This document shows positions 47,757 to 56,400 of a stretch of DNA of 64,000 nucleotides, piece after piece; position 1 is the stretch's first letter; every line of letters begins with the position of its first letter. Both the position numbers and the translations under genes were made by a program. Under the pieces are notes generated by a model. It saw only the letters and a list, made by a program, of their open reading frames with translations, made no database searches and was not told the DNA's origin. This stretch comes from Bacteroidota bacterium (GTDB lineage: Bacteria > Bacteroidota > Bacteroidia > Chitinophagales > Chitinophagaceae), in assembly GCA_016868585.1 (NCBI GenBank), contig VGGR01000001.1, positions 186,001-250,000 on the forward strand, read 5' to 3'.

Positions 47757-48236
47757 ATGAGTAGGGAAGCTTTTTTCAAATTTATCCGCAATCCTTTTTT
47801 ATTTCGCTTCTTCTTACTAACCCGATTGCCCGCTGCATTTTTAGCAGGCATTCGATTGGAAACTGCTTCACCGGAATCTGCTGTGGTAAAATTGCGCTAT
47901 CAGTTTCTAACTAAAAATCCTTTTGGTTCAATTTATTTTGCATGCATAGCAATGGCTGCAGAAATGAGCACAGGCCTTTTGGCTATGGCTCATTTATATC
48001 AACGCAAACCTGCAATTTCCATGTTGGTTATTCGAGTGGAGAGTCAGTTCTTTAAAAAAGCAACGGGTGTTATTCGGTTTACTTGCGAGCAAGGGAAAGC
48101 ACTGCAGGTTGCAATACAAAAAGCCTATGACACAGGCGAGTCCGTTGAGCTTGCGGTGGTTTCATCGGGGTATGATCAACAAGATGCTGAGGTAGCTCGT
48201 TTTTTGATCACCTGGTCCTTCAAGAGAAAAGGTTAA
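47757..48236 (+). CDS. DUF4442 hotdog-fold protein, thioesterase-like
   Basis: 159 aa. It has the DUF4442 pattern, with a hotdog helix around YFACIAMAAEMSTGLLAM and the strand FFKKATGVIRFTCE. Related PaaI/YiiD-like proteins hydrolyse acyl-CoA thioesters; no activity is established for this one. It begins 2 bases after the lysA stop, suggesting coupling, although a functional link to lysine synthesis is not obvious. Confidence 0.82.
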   Translation: MSREAFFKFIRNPFLFRFFLLTRLPAAFLAGIRLETASPESAVVKLRYQFLTKNPFGSIYFACIAMAAEMSTGLLAMAHLYQRKPAISMLVIRVESQFFKKATGVIRFTCEQGKALQVAIQKAYDTGESVELAVVSSGYDQQDAEVARFLITWSFKRKG

Positions 48237-48258
48237 ATTACGTTCATATTATTTTAGT

Positions 48259-49665
48259 ATGAAGATCTCCTTTCATGGTGCGGCAAGGACCGTAACAGGA
48301 TCAAAACACTTGTTAGAACTTTCATCTGGAAAAAAAATTTTATTAGACTGTGGTCTATTTCAGGGGAAGGGCAAGGAAACCAATTCCCTTAATCGTGATT
48401 TTGGTTTTGATCCTGCCTCCGTAGATGTTTTGGTTCTCAGCCATGCCCACATTGATCATTCAGGCTTGATTCCAAAGTTGGTGGAGGGAGGTTTCCGGGG
48501 TAAAATTTGGTGCACCCCTGCTACCAGGGAGTTGACGATATTGCTTCTTGAAGATTCTGCTCAAATTCAGGAGGATGAAACTAGATATATAAACAAAAGA
48601 AGAAAGCAACTCAATCAGCCCCAGTTAACACCACTTTACACTAAGGAGCAAGCACAAGCCTCTTTTAATTGTTTTGAAACTACCGAATACGGATATTGGA
48701 CCTCAATAATGGAGGGTGTAGAGCTCCAGTTTACTGATGCAGGGCATATCATAGGCAGCGCAGCTGTTCATTTACGAATCAACGAGAAGGGGAGTACTCG
48801 ACAACTCTCATTTAGTGGAGATATTGGTCGATATCAAGATGCAATCTTAGGTTCGCCTTCCCCATTTTCACAGGCAGATATCATTTTGTTGGAATCTACC
48901 TATGGGAATAAGCTACATCCACTTCACCAATCTACTCCTGATCTGTTATTGGAGTGGATTGATAGAATTTGTATCCGCAAAAAAGGAAAACTCATTCTTG
49001 CCGCGTTTAGTGTAGGTCGAACACAGGAATTGCTTTTTCAGTTAAATCAATTAGATCTTGAGAATAGGCTTCCCGCTGTGCCCATTTATCTAGACAGTCC
49101 ATTAAGTTTGGAGGCTACTGAAGTAGTTAAAAAGTATCCAAGCTATTTCAATCAAAGCATTCAACAGGTAATGAAGAGTGATGTAGATCCTTTCAATTTT
49201 TCATCCTTGCGGTACATCAGGGCCGTAGAAGAATCCAAGCAGTTGAATTATATAGAAGGTCCGATGGTGATCATTTCCGCAAGTGGTATGGCCGATGCCG
49301 GAAGGGTAAAACATCACATCAGCAACAATATCGAGAATTCTCGTAATGGGGTTTTATTTACTGGCTATTGTGAGCCTCACTCGCTGGGTGGCAGGTTGTT
49401 GTCGGGAAAATCCGAAGTTAGCATCCACGGAGTGGCACACGAAGTAAATGCCACAGTAGGTCTTATCCCTAGCATGAGCGCCCATGGAGACTACGAAGAT
49501 CTTTGCCAGTGGTTATCGAGTCAAGACCCCAAAAGGGTAACGCATTTGTTTTTAATTCACGGGGAGTACCAGGTTCAAGTTGATCTTAAAGAACGGCTGA
49601 TAAAAAAAGGATTTTCCTTTGTTGAAATACCTGATATGCATTCCAGTTATTACTTGCTACAGTAG
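48259..49665 (+). CDS. metallo-beta-lactamase / beta-CASP RNA-processing hydrolase
   Basis: 468 aa. The MBL domain carries SHAHIDHSG (His62, His64, Asp66, His67), TDAGHIIGSAAV and FSGDIG. A beta-CASP insertion (about 200-320) has GRTQELLFQLNQL. The RNA-metabolising C-terminal part contains ISASGMADAGRVKHHI and MSAHGDYEDL. The family resembles archaeal/eukaryotic CPSF73-type nucleases and is common in bacteria; a nuclease role is probable but not proven. It is the last gene before tRNA-Met. Confidence 0.9.
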   Translation: MKISFHGAARTVTGSKHLLELSSGKKILLDCGLFQGKGKETNSLNRDFGFDPASVDVLVLSHAHIDHSGLIPKLVEGGFRGKIWCTPATRELTILLLEDSAQIQEDETRYINKRRKQLNQPQLTPLYTKEQAQASFNCFETTEYGYWTSIMEGVELQFTDAGHIIGSAAVHLRINEKGSTRQLSFSGDIGRYQDAILGSPSPFSQADIILLESTYGNKLHPLHQSTPDLLLEWIDRICIRKKGKLILAAFSVGRTQELLFQLNQLDLENRLPAVPIYLDSPLSLEATEVVKKYPSYFNQSIQQVMKSDVDPFNFSSLRYIRAVEESKQLNYIEGPMVIISASGMADAGRVKHHISNNIENSRNGVLFTGYCEPHSLGGRLLSGKSEVSIHGVAHEVNATVGLIPSMSAHGDYEDLCQWLSSQDPKRVTHLFLIHGEYQVQVDLKERLIKKGFSFVEIPDMHSSYYLLQ

Positions 49666-49765
49666 CTAAATAAAGATACAGCTGAACTATTCAGCGGGAT
49701 GAGTGATTAATATCCAATACCGCCGAAAGGGCATTGTGGTTTTCTTTTCTGAGTGTAAAATTTCT

Positions 49766-49773
49766 TACCTTTA
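49766..49773 (+). promoter_or_regulatory. -7 box of the tRNA-Met gene
   Basis: TACCTTTA, one base off TAnnTTTG and identical to the maeB box. The predicted start lies about 5-7 nt downstream, inside a C7A8G4 run before the mature tRNA at 49796. Confidence 0.4.
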
Positions 49774-49795
49774 CCCCCCCAAAAAAAAGGGGAAT

Positions 49796-49869
49796 GCCGG
49801 GGTAGCTCAGCTGGTTAGAGCATCGGATTCATAACCCGAAGGTCGGCAGTTCAAGTCTGCTCTCCGGTA
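49796..49869 (+). tRNA. tRNA-Met (CAT), elongator type
   Basis: 74 nt without an encoded CCA. The acceptor GCCGGGG pairs with CTCCGGT (with G1-U72 and G6-U67 wobbles), discriminator A. The D arm is GCTC...GAGC. The anticodon loop TTCATAA has CAT, in a stem TCGGA/CCCGA with an A31-C39 mismatch. The T arm is GGCAG-TTCAAGT-CTGCT. It lacks the C1-A72 mismatch and the three G-C pairs of initiator tRNA, so it is elongator Met; an Ile2 tRNA (lysidine) is less likely. Its 3' end is duplicated 3.4 kb downstream. Confidence 0.93.
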
Positions 49870-49962
49870 CTAAACAGGACTCTTCGGGATCTTCTTGAAG
49901 AGTCCTTCTTTTTTTATCTCCACAAGTATTTAATATTGTTGAAACTAACTCCACGTAACTAT
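49861..49962 (+). repeat. 102-bp direct repeat, proximal copy (tRNA-Met tail plus terminator)
   Basis: Pairs with 53264-53365 over 102 bp with no gap; 9 mismatches by eye. It starts at the last base of the T stem and covers the whole 3' acceptor strand, the discriminator base, the terminator and 47 bp beyond. Similarity ends abruptly on both sides. Confidence 0.9.
49877..49915 (+). terminator. terminator of tRNA-Met
   Basis: GGACTCTTC (49877-49885) pairs perfectly with GAAGAGTCC (49897-49905), with an 11-nt loop, followed by TTCTTTTTTT. The repeated copy at 53280 has lost one pair and has one G-U. Confidence 0.9.
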
Positions 49963-50161
49963 TCATTTTGGTGGATATTGGCAAATCAAGTGATGCCATA
50001 AAGCTCTCAAGCTCAATACTCCTCTCTATTACAACATGGGCATTGTATTATTTTAGTTGATGATTACCCGCGCATATTTATTCATCAGCAGGCAAATGCA
50101 AGATGTCCTTGTTCATTGCTGTTCCGTTGTAAATGAGAGAATTTAAATCCGGCAGTTGGAT

Positions 50162-51616
50162 TTATTTGTATACAATCGTTGCTGCAGTCCTAACTTCTGA
50201 TCCAATTCTTTTTTGAAGATCGTCGCCCAATTCATTTCTTGCTTTTTCGGCAATCAATTCAAGTATTTTTACAATTTCCGGAAATTCGTTTTGTACATCA
50301 TGGCGTTCCCCTGGATCTCTTCTCAAGTCATACAGGGCCCTTGGCATCATGATATTTTCTGGTGCTTGTCCAGGGAAACCGTCTTTTCCCGGAGATTGAT
50401 TCAAGTAAGATCTTGAAGGATGTTCAAAAACCAATTTCCAGTTATCTTTTCTCACTGCTTCCAATGCATTTTTTCTGTAATAATAATAGAATTCAGAGCG
50501 TGGTGACCTGGTCAGATCTCCTTGTAGCAATGGCCATAAACTGACTCCATCAATTTTTTTCTCCGGTAGTTTTAGATGGGTCAGTGCAGCAATGGTTGGC
50601 AATACATCAATGGTTGATGTAAGCTGGTTGACGACTTTTCCACCGGGTATCACTCCTTTCCACCACATGATGCAGGGCACACGGTGTCCACCCTCAAAGG
50701 AAGTGCCTTTGCCCTCTCGCAAACCACCTGTATTGCCTGCATGGTTTCCAAAATTGAACCAGGGACCATTATCGCTTGTGAAAATGATTAGCGTATTTTT
50801 TGTGAGTCCAAGTTGCTCAATTTTTCGGATGATTCTTCCCACATTGGCGTCTATCTCTTGAATAACATCACCATAGAGTCCCTGTTTGCTTTTGCCTTTG
50901 AAAGCTGCACTTGCATTGATGGGTACGTGTGGCATGGGGTGGGCGAGATAGACGAAGAAAGGATGTTGCTTGTTTTTTTCAATGAATGAAATTGTTTTAT
51001 CGGTCAGCGTTGAAGTGAGTTGCGCCTGTTGGTCCAATGTTGTGATGGTTGAAATCTTTTCATCTCCTTCGATCAATGGAAGGGGTGGATAGCCAGCCTT
51101 GTTTGTTCCCTGCTTGGCAGGTGTTCCATCGTACCAAACCGGCCACATATCATTGGAATAAGGAATGCCATAATATTCATCAAAGCCATGACTCTTGGGC
51201 AGGAATCCTTTCACATCACCCAAGTGCCATTTGCCAAATGCAGCTGTGGCATAATTTTTTTGTTTCAGCAATTCTGCAATGGTGGTTTCGTCCAGTGAGA
51301 GCCCCACGCCAGATTTCGGCCACAATGCTCCCGATATACCGATTCGATTGGCATAGCAGCCTGTCAGCAGAGATGCGCGGGATGCACTGCATACTGCTTG
51401 TGAAGTCAGGAAGTTGGTGAACCGCATGCCTTCTGCCGCCATTTTATCCAATACAGGGGTGTGTATATCTACAGCTCCATAGCAGGATAAATCACCGTAT
51501 CCCATATCGTCCATGTAAATGAGTATGATATTGGGACTCGCATTGTTTTGTGCTTTGATATTGGCAGTGTTTAAAAGAATCAAGCCTATCAGCAGAGAAA
51601 AAAAATTCTTCATCAT
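50162..51616 (-). CDS. exported sulfatase (arylsulfatase family)
   Basis: About 484 aa. The signal peptide ends near ANIKAQ. Metal ligands Asp36 and Asp37 lie in IYMDDMGYGD. The formylglycine site is Cys76 in CSASRASLLTG, a C-x-A-x-R variant of the type I sulfatase motif. GKWHLGDVKG and FTSDNGPW complete the active site. It needs a formylglycine-generating enzyme, not in the window. Secreted sulfatases of this type act on sulfated polysaccharides. Start at ATG 51616 (or 51613, one codon later); the longer frame to 51658 adds a non-signal stretch. It lies in the tRNA-flanked region. Confidence 0.9.
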   Translation of the reverse strand: MMKNFFSLLIGLILLNTANIKAQNNASPNIILIYMDDMGYGDLSCYGAVDIHTPVLDKMAAEGMRFTNFLTSQAVCSASRASLLTGCYANRIGISGALWPKSGVGLSLDETTIAELLKQKNYATAAFGKWHLGDVKGFLPKSHGFDEYYGIPYSNDMWPVWYDGTPAKQGTNKAGYPPLPLIEGDEKISTITTLDQQAQLTSTLTDKTISFIEKNKQHPFFVYLAHPMPHVPINASAAFKGKSKQGLYGDVIQEIDANVGRIIRKIEQLGLTKNTLIIFTSDNGPWFNFGNHAGNTGGLREGKGTSFEGGHRVPCIMWWKGVIPGGKVVNQLTSTIDVLPTIAALTHLKLPEKKIDGVSLWPLLQGDLTRSPRSEFYYYYRKNALEAVRKDNWKLVFEHPSRSYLNQSPGKDGFPGQAPENIMMPRALYDLRRDPGERHDVQNEFPEIVKILELIAEKARNELGDDLQKRIGSEVRTAATIVYK

Positions 51617-51639
51617 GAATAGTTCAAATTTTATTTGTT

Positions 51640-51798
51640 TTATTCGATCAGATCCCACAGGTTTCCATAAAAATCTTTGAAAACGGTCACCTTTCCATAT
51701 GATTCCTGTTGAACCGGACGCATGAATTCAACTCCTTTGCTTCTGTAAGCATCATAATCTCTCATGATATCATCTGAATAGATGTCCTTTTTGTGAAT
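51640..51798 (-). pseudogene. C-terminal remnant of a VOC (glyoxalase-like) family gene
   Basis: A 52-codon open stretch without a proper start, directly upstream of the sulfatase on the same strand. Its translation carries the C-terminal half of a VOC repeat: YSDDIMRDYDAYRSKGVEFM, then SYGKVTVFKDFYGNLWDLIE and stop. Full VOC proteins have about 120-150 residues; the N-terminal two thirds are missing. An internal ATG would give only 41 aa. The best reading is a gene broken by insertion or deletion in this accessory region. Confidence 0.75.
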
Positions 51799-51883
51799 TT
51801 ACGTAAAATACTTTTTGGCTTATCAGTCACATACATTGAACAATACTTTGAAAAGGTTGTTTAAATTTATAAAAATTTATCCC

Positions 51884-52150
51884 ATGGAAGAAATGATCCC
51901 CAATGAAGACTTTCCAAAAGCTGCTGCCAGCCAACCCTGTTGTGTAAACGTCGAAGCTGGAAAGGCGTATGCATGGTGTACATGTGGACTCAGTGAGAAG
52001 CAACCTTTTTGTGATGGGGGGCATAAAAAAATTGAGGGCATGCCTTATAAGAGTTTAAGATTTGAAGCAAGCGAGGACAAAGAAGTCTGGTTGTGTCAGT
52101 GCAAGAAGACCAAGAATCCTCCTTATTGCGACGGCAGTCACAATCATTGA
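51884..52150 (+). CDS. CDGSH iron-sulfur protein, two motifs
   Basis: About 88 aa. Two CDGSH-type [2Fe-2S] motifs: CTCGLSEKQPFCDGGH at about residues 32-47 and CQCKKTKNPPYCDGSH at about 71-86 (C-x-C-x9-C-x3-H). Such small two-motif proteins occur in many bacteria; they are redox or iron-sulfur transfer proteins of unclear role. The start at ATG 51884 is preferred over a TTG at 51815 in the same frame, which would add 23 residues absent from the family. It lies in the tRNA-flanked region. Confidence 0.85.
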   Translation: MEEMIPNEDFPKAAASQPCCVNVEAGKAYAWCTCGLSEKQPFCDGGHKKIEGMPYKSLRFEASEDKEVWLCQCKKTKNPPYCDGSHNH

Positions 52151-52332
52151 TCTTCAAAGACGATTCCCCATTTCGTGATCCAGGCCTTGGTGGTTCCAAC
52201 AAAGCGATCGATGTTGGTAGCCAAAGCTAACCAAAGATTTGAAAGCAAATCACAACGATCGCACTTACCCACAGCAAAAAGGATAGGGTGTCTGAAATAT
52301 GGGACAGGGTCACTCTCATTGTAGGTAGTTTT
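52144..52332 (-). other. possible gene remnant, 62-codon open stretch without a start codon
   Basis: Reads through 62 codons between two stops with natural-looking composition (for example LSNLWLALATNIDRFVGTTK). No ATG in frame, and its end overlaps the convergent CDGSH gene by 7 bp. I recognise no family. It could be the tail of a broken gene or chance. Confidence 0.25.
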
Positions 52333-52383
52333 TTATTAGTTGGTTATTATGCGTTAAAAGGTGAGGCGATCAACCTGAATGAG

Positions 52384-52391
52384 TAATTTTG
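52384..52391 (+). promoter_or_regulatory. -7 box of the sterol-desaturase-type gene
   Basis: TAATTTTG, full match to TAnnTTTG, 4 nt before the ATG at 52396. Predicts a leaderless transcript. Upstream, at 52361-52363, GTG stands where TTG is expected (20 nt). Confidence 0.5.
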
Positions 52392-52395
52392 TACT

Positions 52396-53154
52396 ATGTC
52401 AGCACAGTTGGAACGTTATTTGTATTTAATTCTACAAGTAGGGAGCCGGTATTATGTAGTAGCAGGTATTGCCTTTTTATTTTTTTATATTCTTTTTCGC
52501 TCTCGAATTAAACATCGTAAAATTCAAGTCAAGTTTCCTTCGCATCGTGATTATTGGCGGGAGATCTTTTACTCGTCTTTTACAATTTTGTTATTTGCAC
52601 TGATTCCCTGTTTTTTAGTATTTAATCCTGCCGTTAGACCTTATACGCAGCTTTACACACAAATAGCTGAGCGGGGGTGGGGTTACTATTTTGCATTATT
52701 CCTCGTATTGTTTTTGATACATGATACTTATTTTTATTGGATGCACCGGCTGATGCATCATCCGGTTTTATTTCGTTGGTTTCATTTAGTACATCATCGC
52801 TCTACCAATCCTTCACCGTGGGCTGCCTATGCTTTTCATCCAGTAGAAGCATTCTTGGAGGTTGGCATATTTGCATTATTTCTTTTTTTATTTCCCATTC
52901 ATCGAACGCACCTGCTCCTGTTTTTTCTACTATCTATCCTCTATAATGTATACGGGCATTTAGGATGGGAGCTTTATCCAAAAGGCTTCAACCGGACTTG
53001 GGTTGGCCGTTGGGTAAACACCTCTGTGGCGCATAATCACCACCATAAATATTTTACGGGCAACTACGGGTTATATTTTCTTTTTTGGGATCGCTTGATG
53101 GGGACCCTTCGAACGGAGTACGATTCCTCTTTTGATGAGGTTACCAATCGGTAA
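52396..53154 (+). CDS. fatty acid hydroxylase / sterol desaturase family membrane protein
   Basis: 252 aa with about four membrane segments in the first 190 residues. The di-iron histidine clusters are all present: H109...H117-x3-H121-H122 (IHDTYFYWMHRLMHH), H130-x2-H133-H134 (FHLVHHRS) and a C-terminal HNHHHKYF. Family members hydroxylate or desaturate sterols, carotenoids or fatty acids; the substrate is unknown here. It has its own promoter box. It is the last intact gene of the tRNA-flanked region. Confidence 0.9.
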   Translation: MSAQLERYLYLILQVGSRYYVVAGIAFLFFYILFRSRIKHRKIQVKFPSHRDYWREIFYSSFTILLFALIPCFLVFNPAVRPYTQLYTQIAERGWGYYFALFLVLFLIHDTYFYWMHRLMHHPVLFRWFHLVHHRSTNPSPWAAYAFHPVEAFLEVGIFALFLFLFPIHRTHLLLFFLLSILYNVYGHLGWELYPKGFNRTWVGRWVNTSVAHNHHHKYFTGNYGLYFLFWDRLMGTLRTEYDSSFDEVTNR

Positions 53155-53184
53155 ATACCTTCCAATTATGTAATCTTGCAGTCT

Positions 53185-53301
53185 ATGAAGACTGCCACAC
53201 CGCTAACACCTGCACTGCGTCAACAGTATTTTGCTATTATCATTGGGTTAGCTATTCGTCCCATCCCCGGTACTAAACAGGACTTTTCGGGATTTTCTTG
53301 A
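53185..53301 (+). pseudogene. truncated gene start running into the distal tRNA-tail repeat
   Basis: ATG at 53185, 6 nt after a TAATCTTG box (53171-53178) typical of this genome's promoters. It codes 38 aa starting MKTATPLTPALRQQYF. From about codon 27 (53264) the frame is the repeat copy, not native coding sequence. The first residues vaguely recall MutS N-termini, but not convincingly. It looks like the first 26 codons of a gene cut off at the repeat boundary. Confidence 0.45.
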
Positions 53302-53365
53302 AGAGTACTTCTTTTTTTAGCTCCACAAGTATTTGATATTGTCAAAACTAACTCCAGGTAACTAT
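53264..53365 (+). repeat. 102-bp direct repeat, distal copy (displaced tRNA-Met tail)
   Basis: 93 of 102 positions match 49861-49962. It keeps the acceptor 3' strand (CCCCGGT plus A) and a decayed version of the terminator, but has no tRNA body before it. Confidence 0.9.
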
Positions 53366-53387
53366 CAAAAATATATAGTTATTGCGG

Positions 53388-53424
53388 TAGTGTTAATAGT
53401 GTGTGGAAAGATATCACTAGTGTT
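53388..53424 (+). promoter_or_regulatory. direct repeats upstream of SusC module 2
   Basis: TAGTGTT occurs at 53388-53394 and 53418-53424 (30 bp apart), with TAGTGTG at 53397-53403. The palindrome CACTAGTG (53415-53422) overlaps the last. The position, 50-85 bp before the SusC ATG, fits a regulator site; the regulator is unknown. Confidence 0.3.
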
Positions 53425-53472
53425 TATATTAATATCCCATTTTTTTCACTAAATTGAAAAAAACTAATCTGC

Positions 53473-56400
53473 ATGAGAAACAAAATTCTCCTAATTTTCT
53501 TTACGCTAGTTTCATCCATAGCCTATTCCCAAACAACTGTAAAAGGAAAAGTATCTGGAAAGGATGGTGTTCCTATCTCGGGTGCATCCATCAAGGTTGT
53601 AGGAAGCGCTGTTGGAGTTGCTACAGCCCCTGATGGCACATTTTCTTTGACTGTACAATCCCAAGACCAATCTTTGGAAATTTCTGCAGTTGGTTTTGCA
53701 AACCTAATTGTCAGAGCCGGGTCCAGTTTAGTTGACTTACGTCTTGACGCAGTTGTATCCGCTCTGCAAGAAGTTGTAGTCACCGCCCAAGGTATCACCC
53801 GTGAAAAGAAAGCTTTGGGTTACGCAGTTTCCACGTTAGCTGCAAGAGAGCTTCAGGATAGACCAATAGCTGATGTTGGTCGCTTGATACAAGGCAAAAT
53901 TCCTGGAGTGGCTGTAACCTCCACCTCGGGAGTTTCGGGTACAGGTACTAATATCATCATTCGTGGTTACTCCTCCCTTACCGGCTCAAACCAACCTCTG
54001 TTTGTTGTAGATGGCGTTCCCTATAATTCTAATACCAACCAACGCGGAGGTTTTACACAAGGAGGTCAGTCTGCCTCAAGCCGTTTTTTGGATCTTGATC
54101 CCAATGCAATTGAGAATGTAACGGTTTTGAAGGGGTTGGCAGCCACCGTTACTTATGGTGATCAAGGTCGAAATGGGGTGATTTTAGTCACTACCAAAAG
54201 CGGCTCAAAAAAATCAAAAAAAGCTGAGTTTCAAATAACGCAGTCTTATTTCACCAACACAGCGAATTTGCCAGAATATCAAAATGACTACGTTGGTGGT
54301 TTTCAACAAAATATTGGCTACTTTTTTAGCAATTGGGGACCCACCATCCAAGAGGCCCTTATATACCCTTCACAGAACACTAATGCCGCATTGACCAACC
54401 ACCCTTACGCATTTTTGAGCAATGCTGCCCTGCGCGCTGGTCAGGCCCCATATGTAGCATCACTTGGTCCATACAAAATGCAGGTTTTTCCCAACAACGT
54501 GAAAGACTTCTTCAGACAAGGCAACATTGTAAACACAAGTTTGAATATCTCTGGCGGTGGTGAAAACGCCAGCTACAACCTATCTGCTGGATATCTTGAT
54601 GAGCAGGGATATATACCTGAAAATGGTTTGAAAAAATTAAATCTAAGTCTTGGTCTAAATGCAAAGTTGAGTAACAAACTTTCTGTACAAAATTCATTCA
54701 ACTACTCCAACACAGATCAGTATTCTCCCCCTTTAAGTGGTGGGGGTGGTAATAACGCTTACGACTTTCCATCTGTGCTTGCTAATGTCATGTACACTCC
54801 CAGACAAGTGGATCTAATGGGATGGCCCTTCGCAGATCCCGCCTCAGGCGCCTCAGTGTATTTCCGTAGCGGTAATGATATACCCAACCCTCGGTGGGTG
54901 TTGCAAAATCTAAAGACAACTGGAGTTGTAAATCGCATCTTCTCTGCCACCAACTTCAATTACCAAGTTTCAAAGGATTTCTCTATTGCTTACAAGTTTG
55001 GGTTAGACACATATAGCGAATCTCAAGAGTATAAATTCAATCAAGGAGGTGTTCAATCTCCAACTGGATATTACAACACGTGGGAAATCACGAACACAAT
55101 TTTAGATAATTCTTTAATTTTTACTTACAACAAGTCAATTGGTAAAAAAATAAGGTTGAACGCCCAGTTAGGCGGAAACATGAGAAATGATAATTACAGA
55201 AACGTATTTAATACCAGCCTCAACCAATTGGCAAGGGATTTATTCCGGCATTCCAACTTTATTGACAACGTTTCATCAAACGCTACCCAGGAAGAAACCA
55301 GGATGGGGATTTTTGGTTCTGCCACTGTTGATTACGATAATTATGCTTTTATTACAGTTTCAGGAAGAAACGATTGGACCTCCACAGTGGAAAAAGAAAA
55401 CCGAAGGATTGTATATCCCTCCGCAAGCTTTTCATTTATCCCCACCTCTGCTTTTTCTGGCTTATCTAGTGATTTTCTCAACTATTTAAAGTTGAGAGCT
55501 GGCGTTGGTACATCTGCAGGTTTTCCCAGACCTTACCAAACCAGAAATGTGCTTGATCAAAGCGCTCGTGCCTGGTTGTTAGCTTCTGGGGCAGCTGTGC
55601 AAAGCCACGCTGTCAATAACACACTTGGTAATCCCAATCTTCGCCCTGAGCTGCACACTGAATATGAAATGGGTATCGAGGCAAGATTGTTCAATGGACT
55701 TTTTGACATAGACCTCTCTCTTTACCGCAGGGATACAAGAGACTTAATAACAAGTGCACCTCTCGATAATGCCACAGGCTATTCATCCACTACCATTAAC
55801 ATTGGTAAAATCAGAAATAGCGGTGTTGAATTTGCCCTAACCGGAAACATCATAAATAACAAAGATTTCCAGTGGTCAACTACCTTAAACTATAACCGAA
55901 ATGTTCCTCTTGTTGTTGACCTGGGTGGTACATTAAAAGAGGTTCAAATCACAGGATTTGGTGGAGCACTTGGCAATTACGCCATAGTAGGCAAGCCTTT
56001 CAATATGATAAAGGGTTCAGGATACAGAAGGGATGAGAAAACTGGCCAACATTTAATTGACGGTCTTGGGAACTTGCTATCCACTGCCACTGCTATAGAG
56101 CTGGGAGATCCCAACCCCGCTTTTCAAACTAACTTGACTAACAGAATAGGATATAAAGATTTTACTTTCGAGTTTATGCTTGCTTATCGTCATGGTGGGG
56201 CTCTTTACAGCAGTACCATCGGGGCTCTCATGGGAAGAGGTTTAACTACAGATACTCGTAAAGATGTTTATGACCGTGCTCAGACTTGGATTTTCTCTGG
56301 AATATACGCATCAAATGGCCAGACCAATACCACACAGATGACTGCTGCTGACGTTGGCTTTAACAACCTCTACTTCTTCGGGGATGAGGGCCGTATGTTC

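Larger units (their letters stand above)
49870..53365 (+). mobile_element. putative old tRNA-Met-associated insertion, no integrase
   Basis: Bounded by a 102-bp direct repeat that begins inside the tRNA 3' end, the classical layout of a site-specifically integrated element (attL/attR). Its cargo is a sulfatase, a CDGSH protein and a sterol-desaturase-type hydroxylase, with remnants of other genes between them. There is no integrase, excisionase or transposase, and the repeats have diverged by about 9%, so if it was an element it is degenerate. A plain segmental duplication of the tRNA tail is the main alternative. Confidence 0.4.

Noticed and set aside
49681-49695. GCTGAA-CTA-TTCAGC hairpin after the MBL nuclease as a terminator
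   Set aside because: Six-bp stem with no T tract behind it. Its arms resemble those of the maeB inverted repeat in opposite order, but the similarity is too short to mean anything.
50087-50161. In-frame open stretch after the sulfatase stop, a possible readthrough extension
   Set aside because: Only about 27 codons, ends without a recognisable motif; sulfatases of this family normally end where the stop codon is.
49870-53365. Prophage or integrative conjugative element
   Set aside because: No integrase, relaxase, structural or replication gene lies between the repeats; only a degenerate insertion can be proposed.
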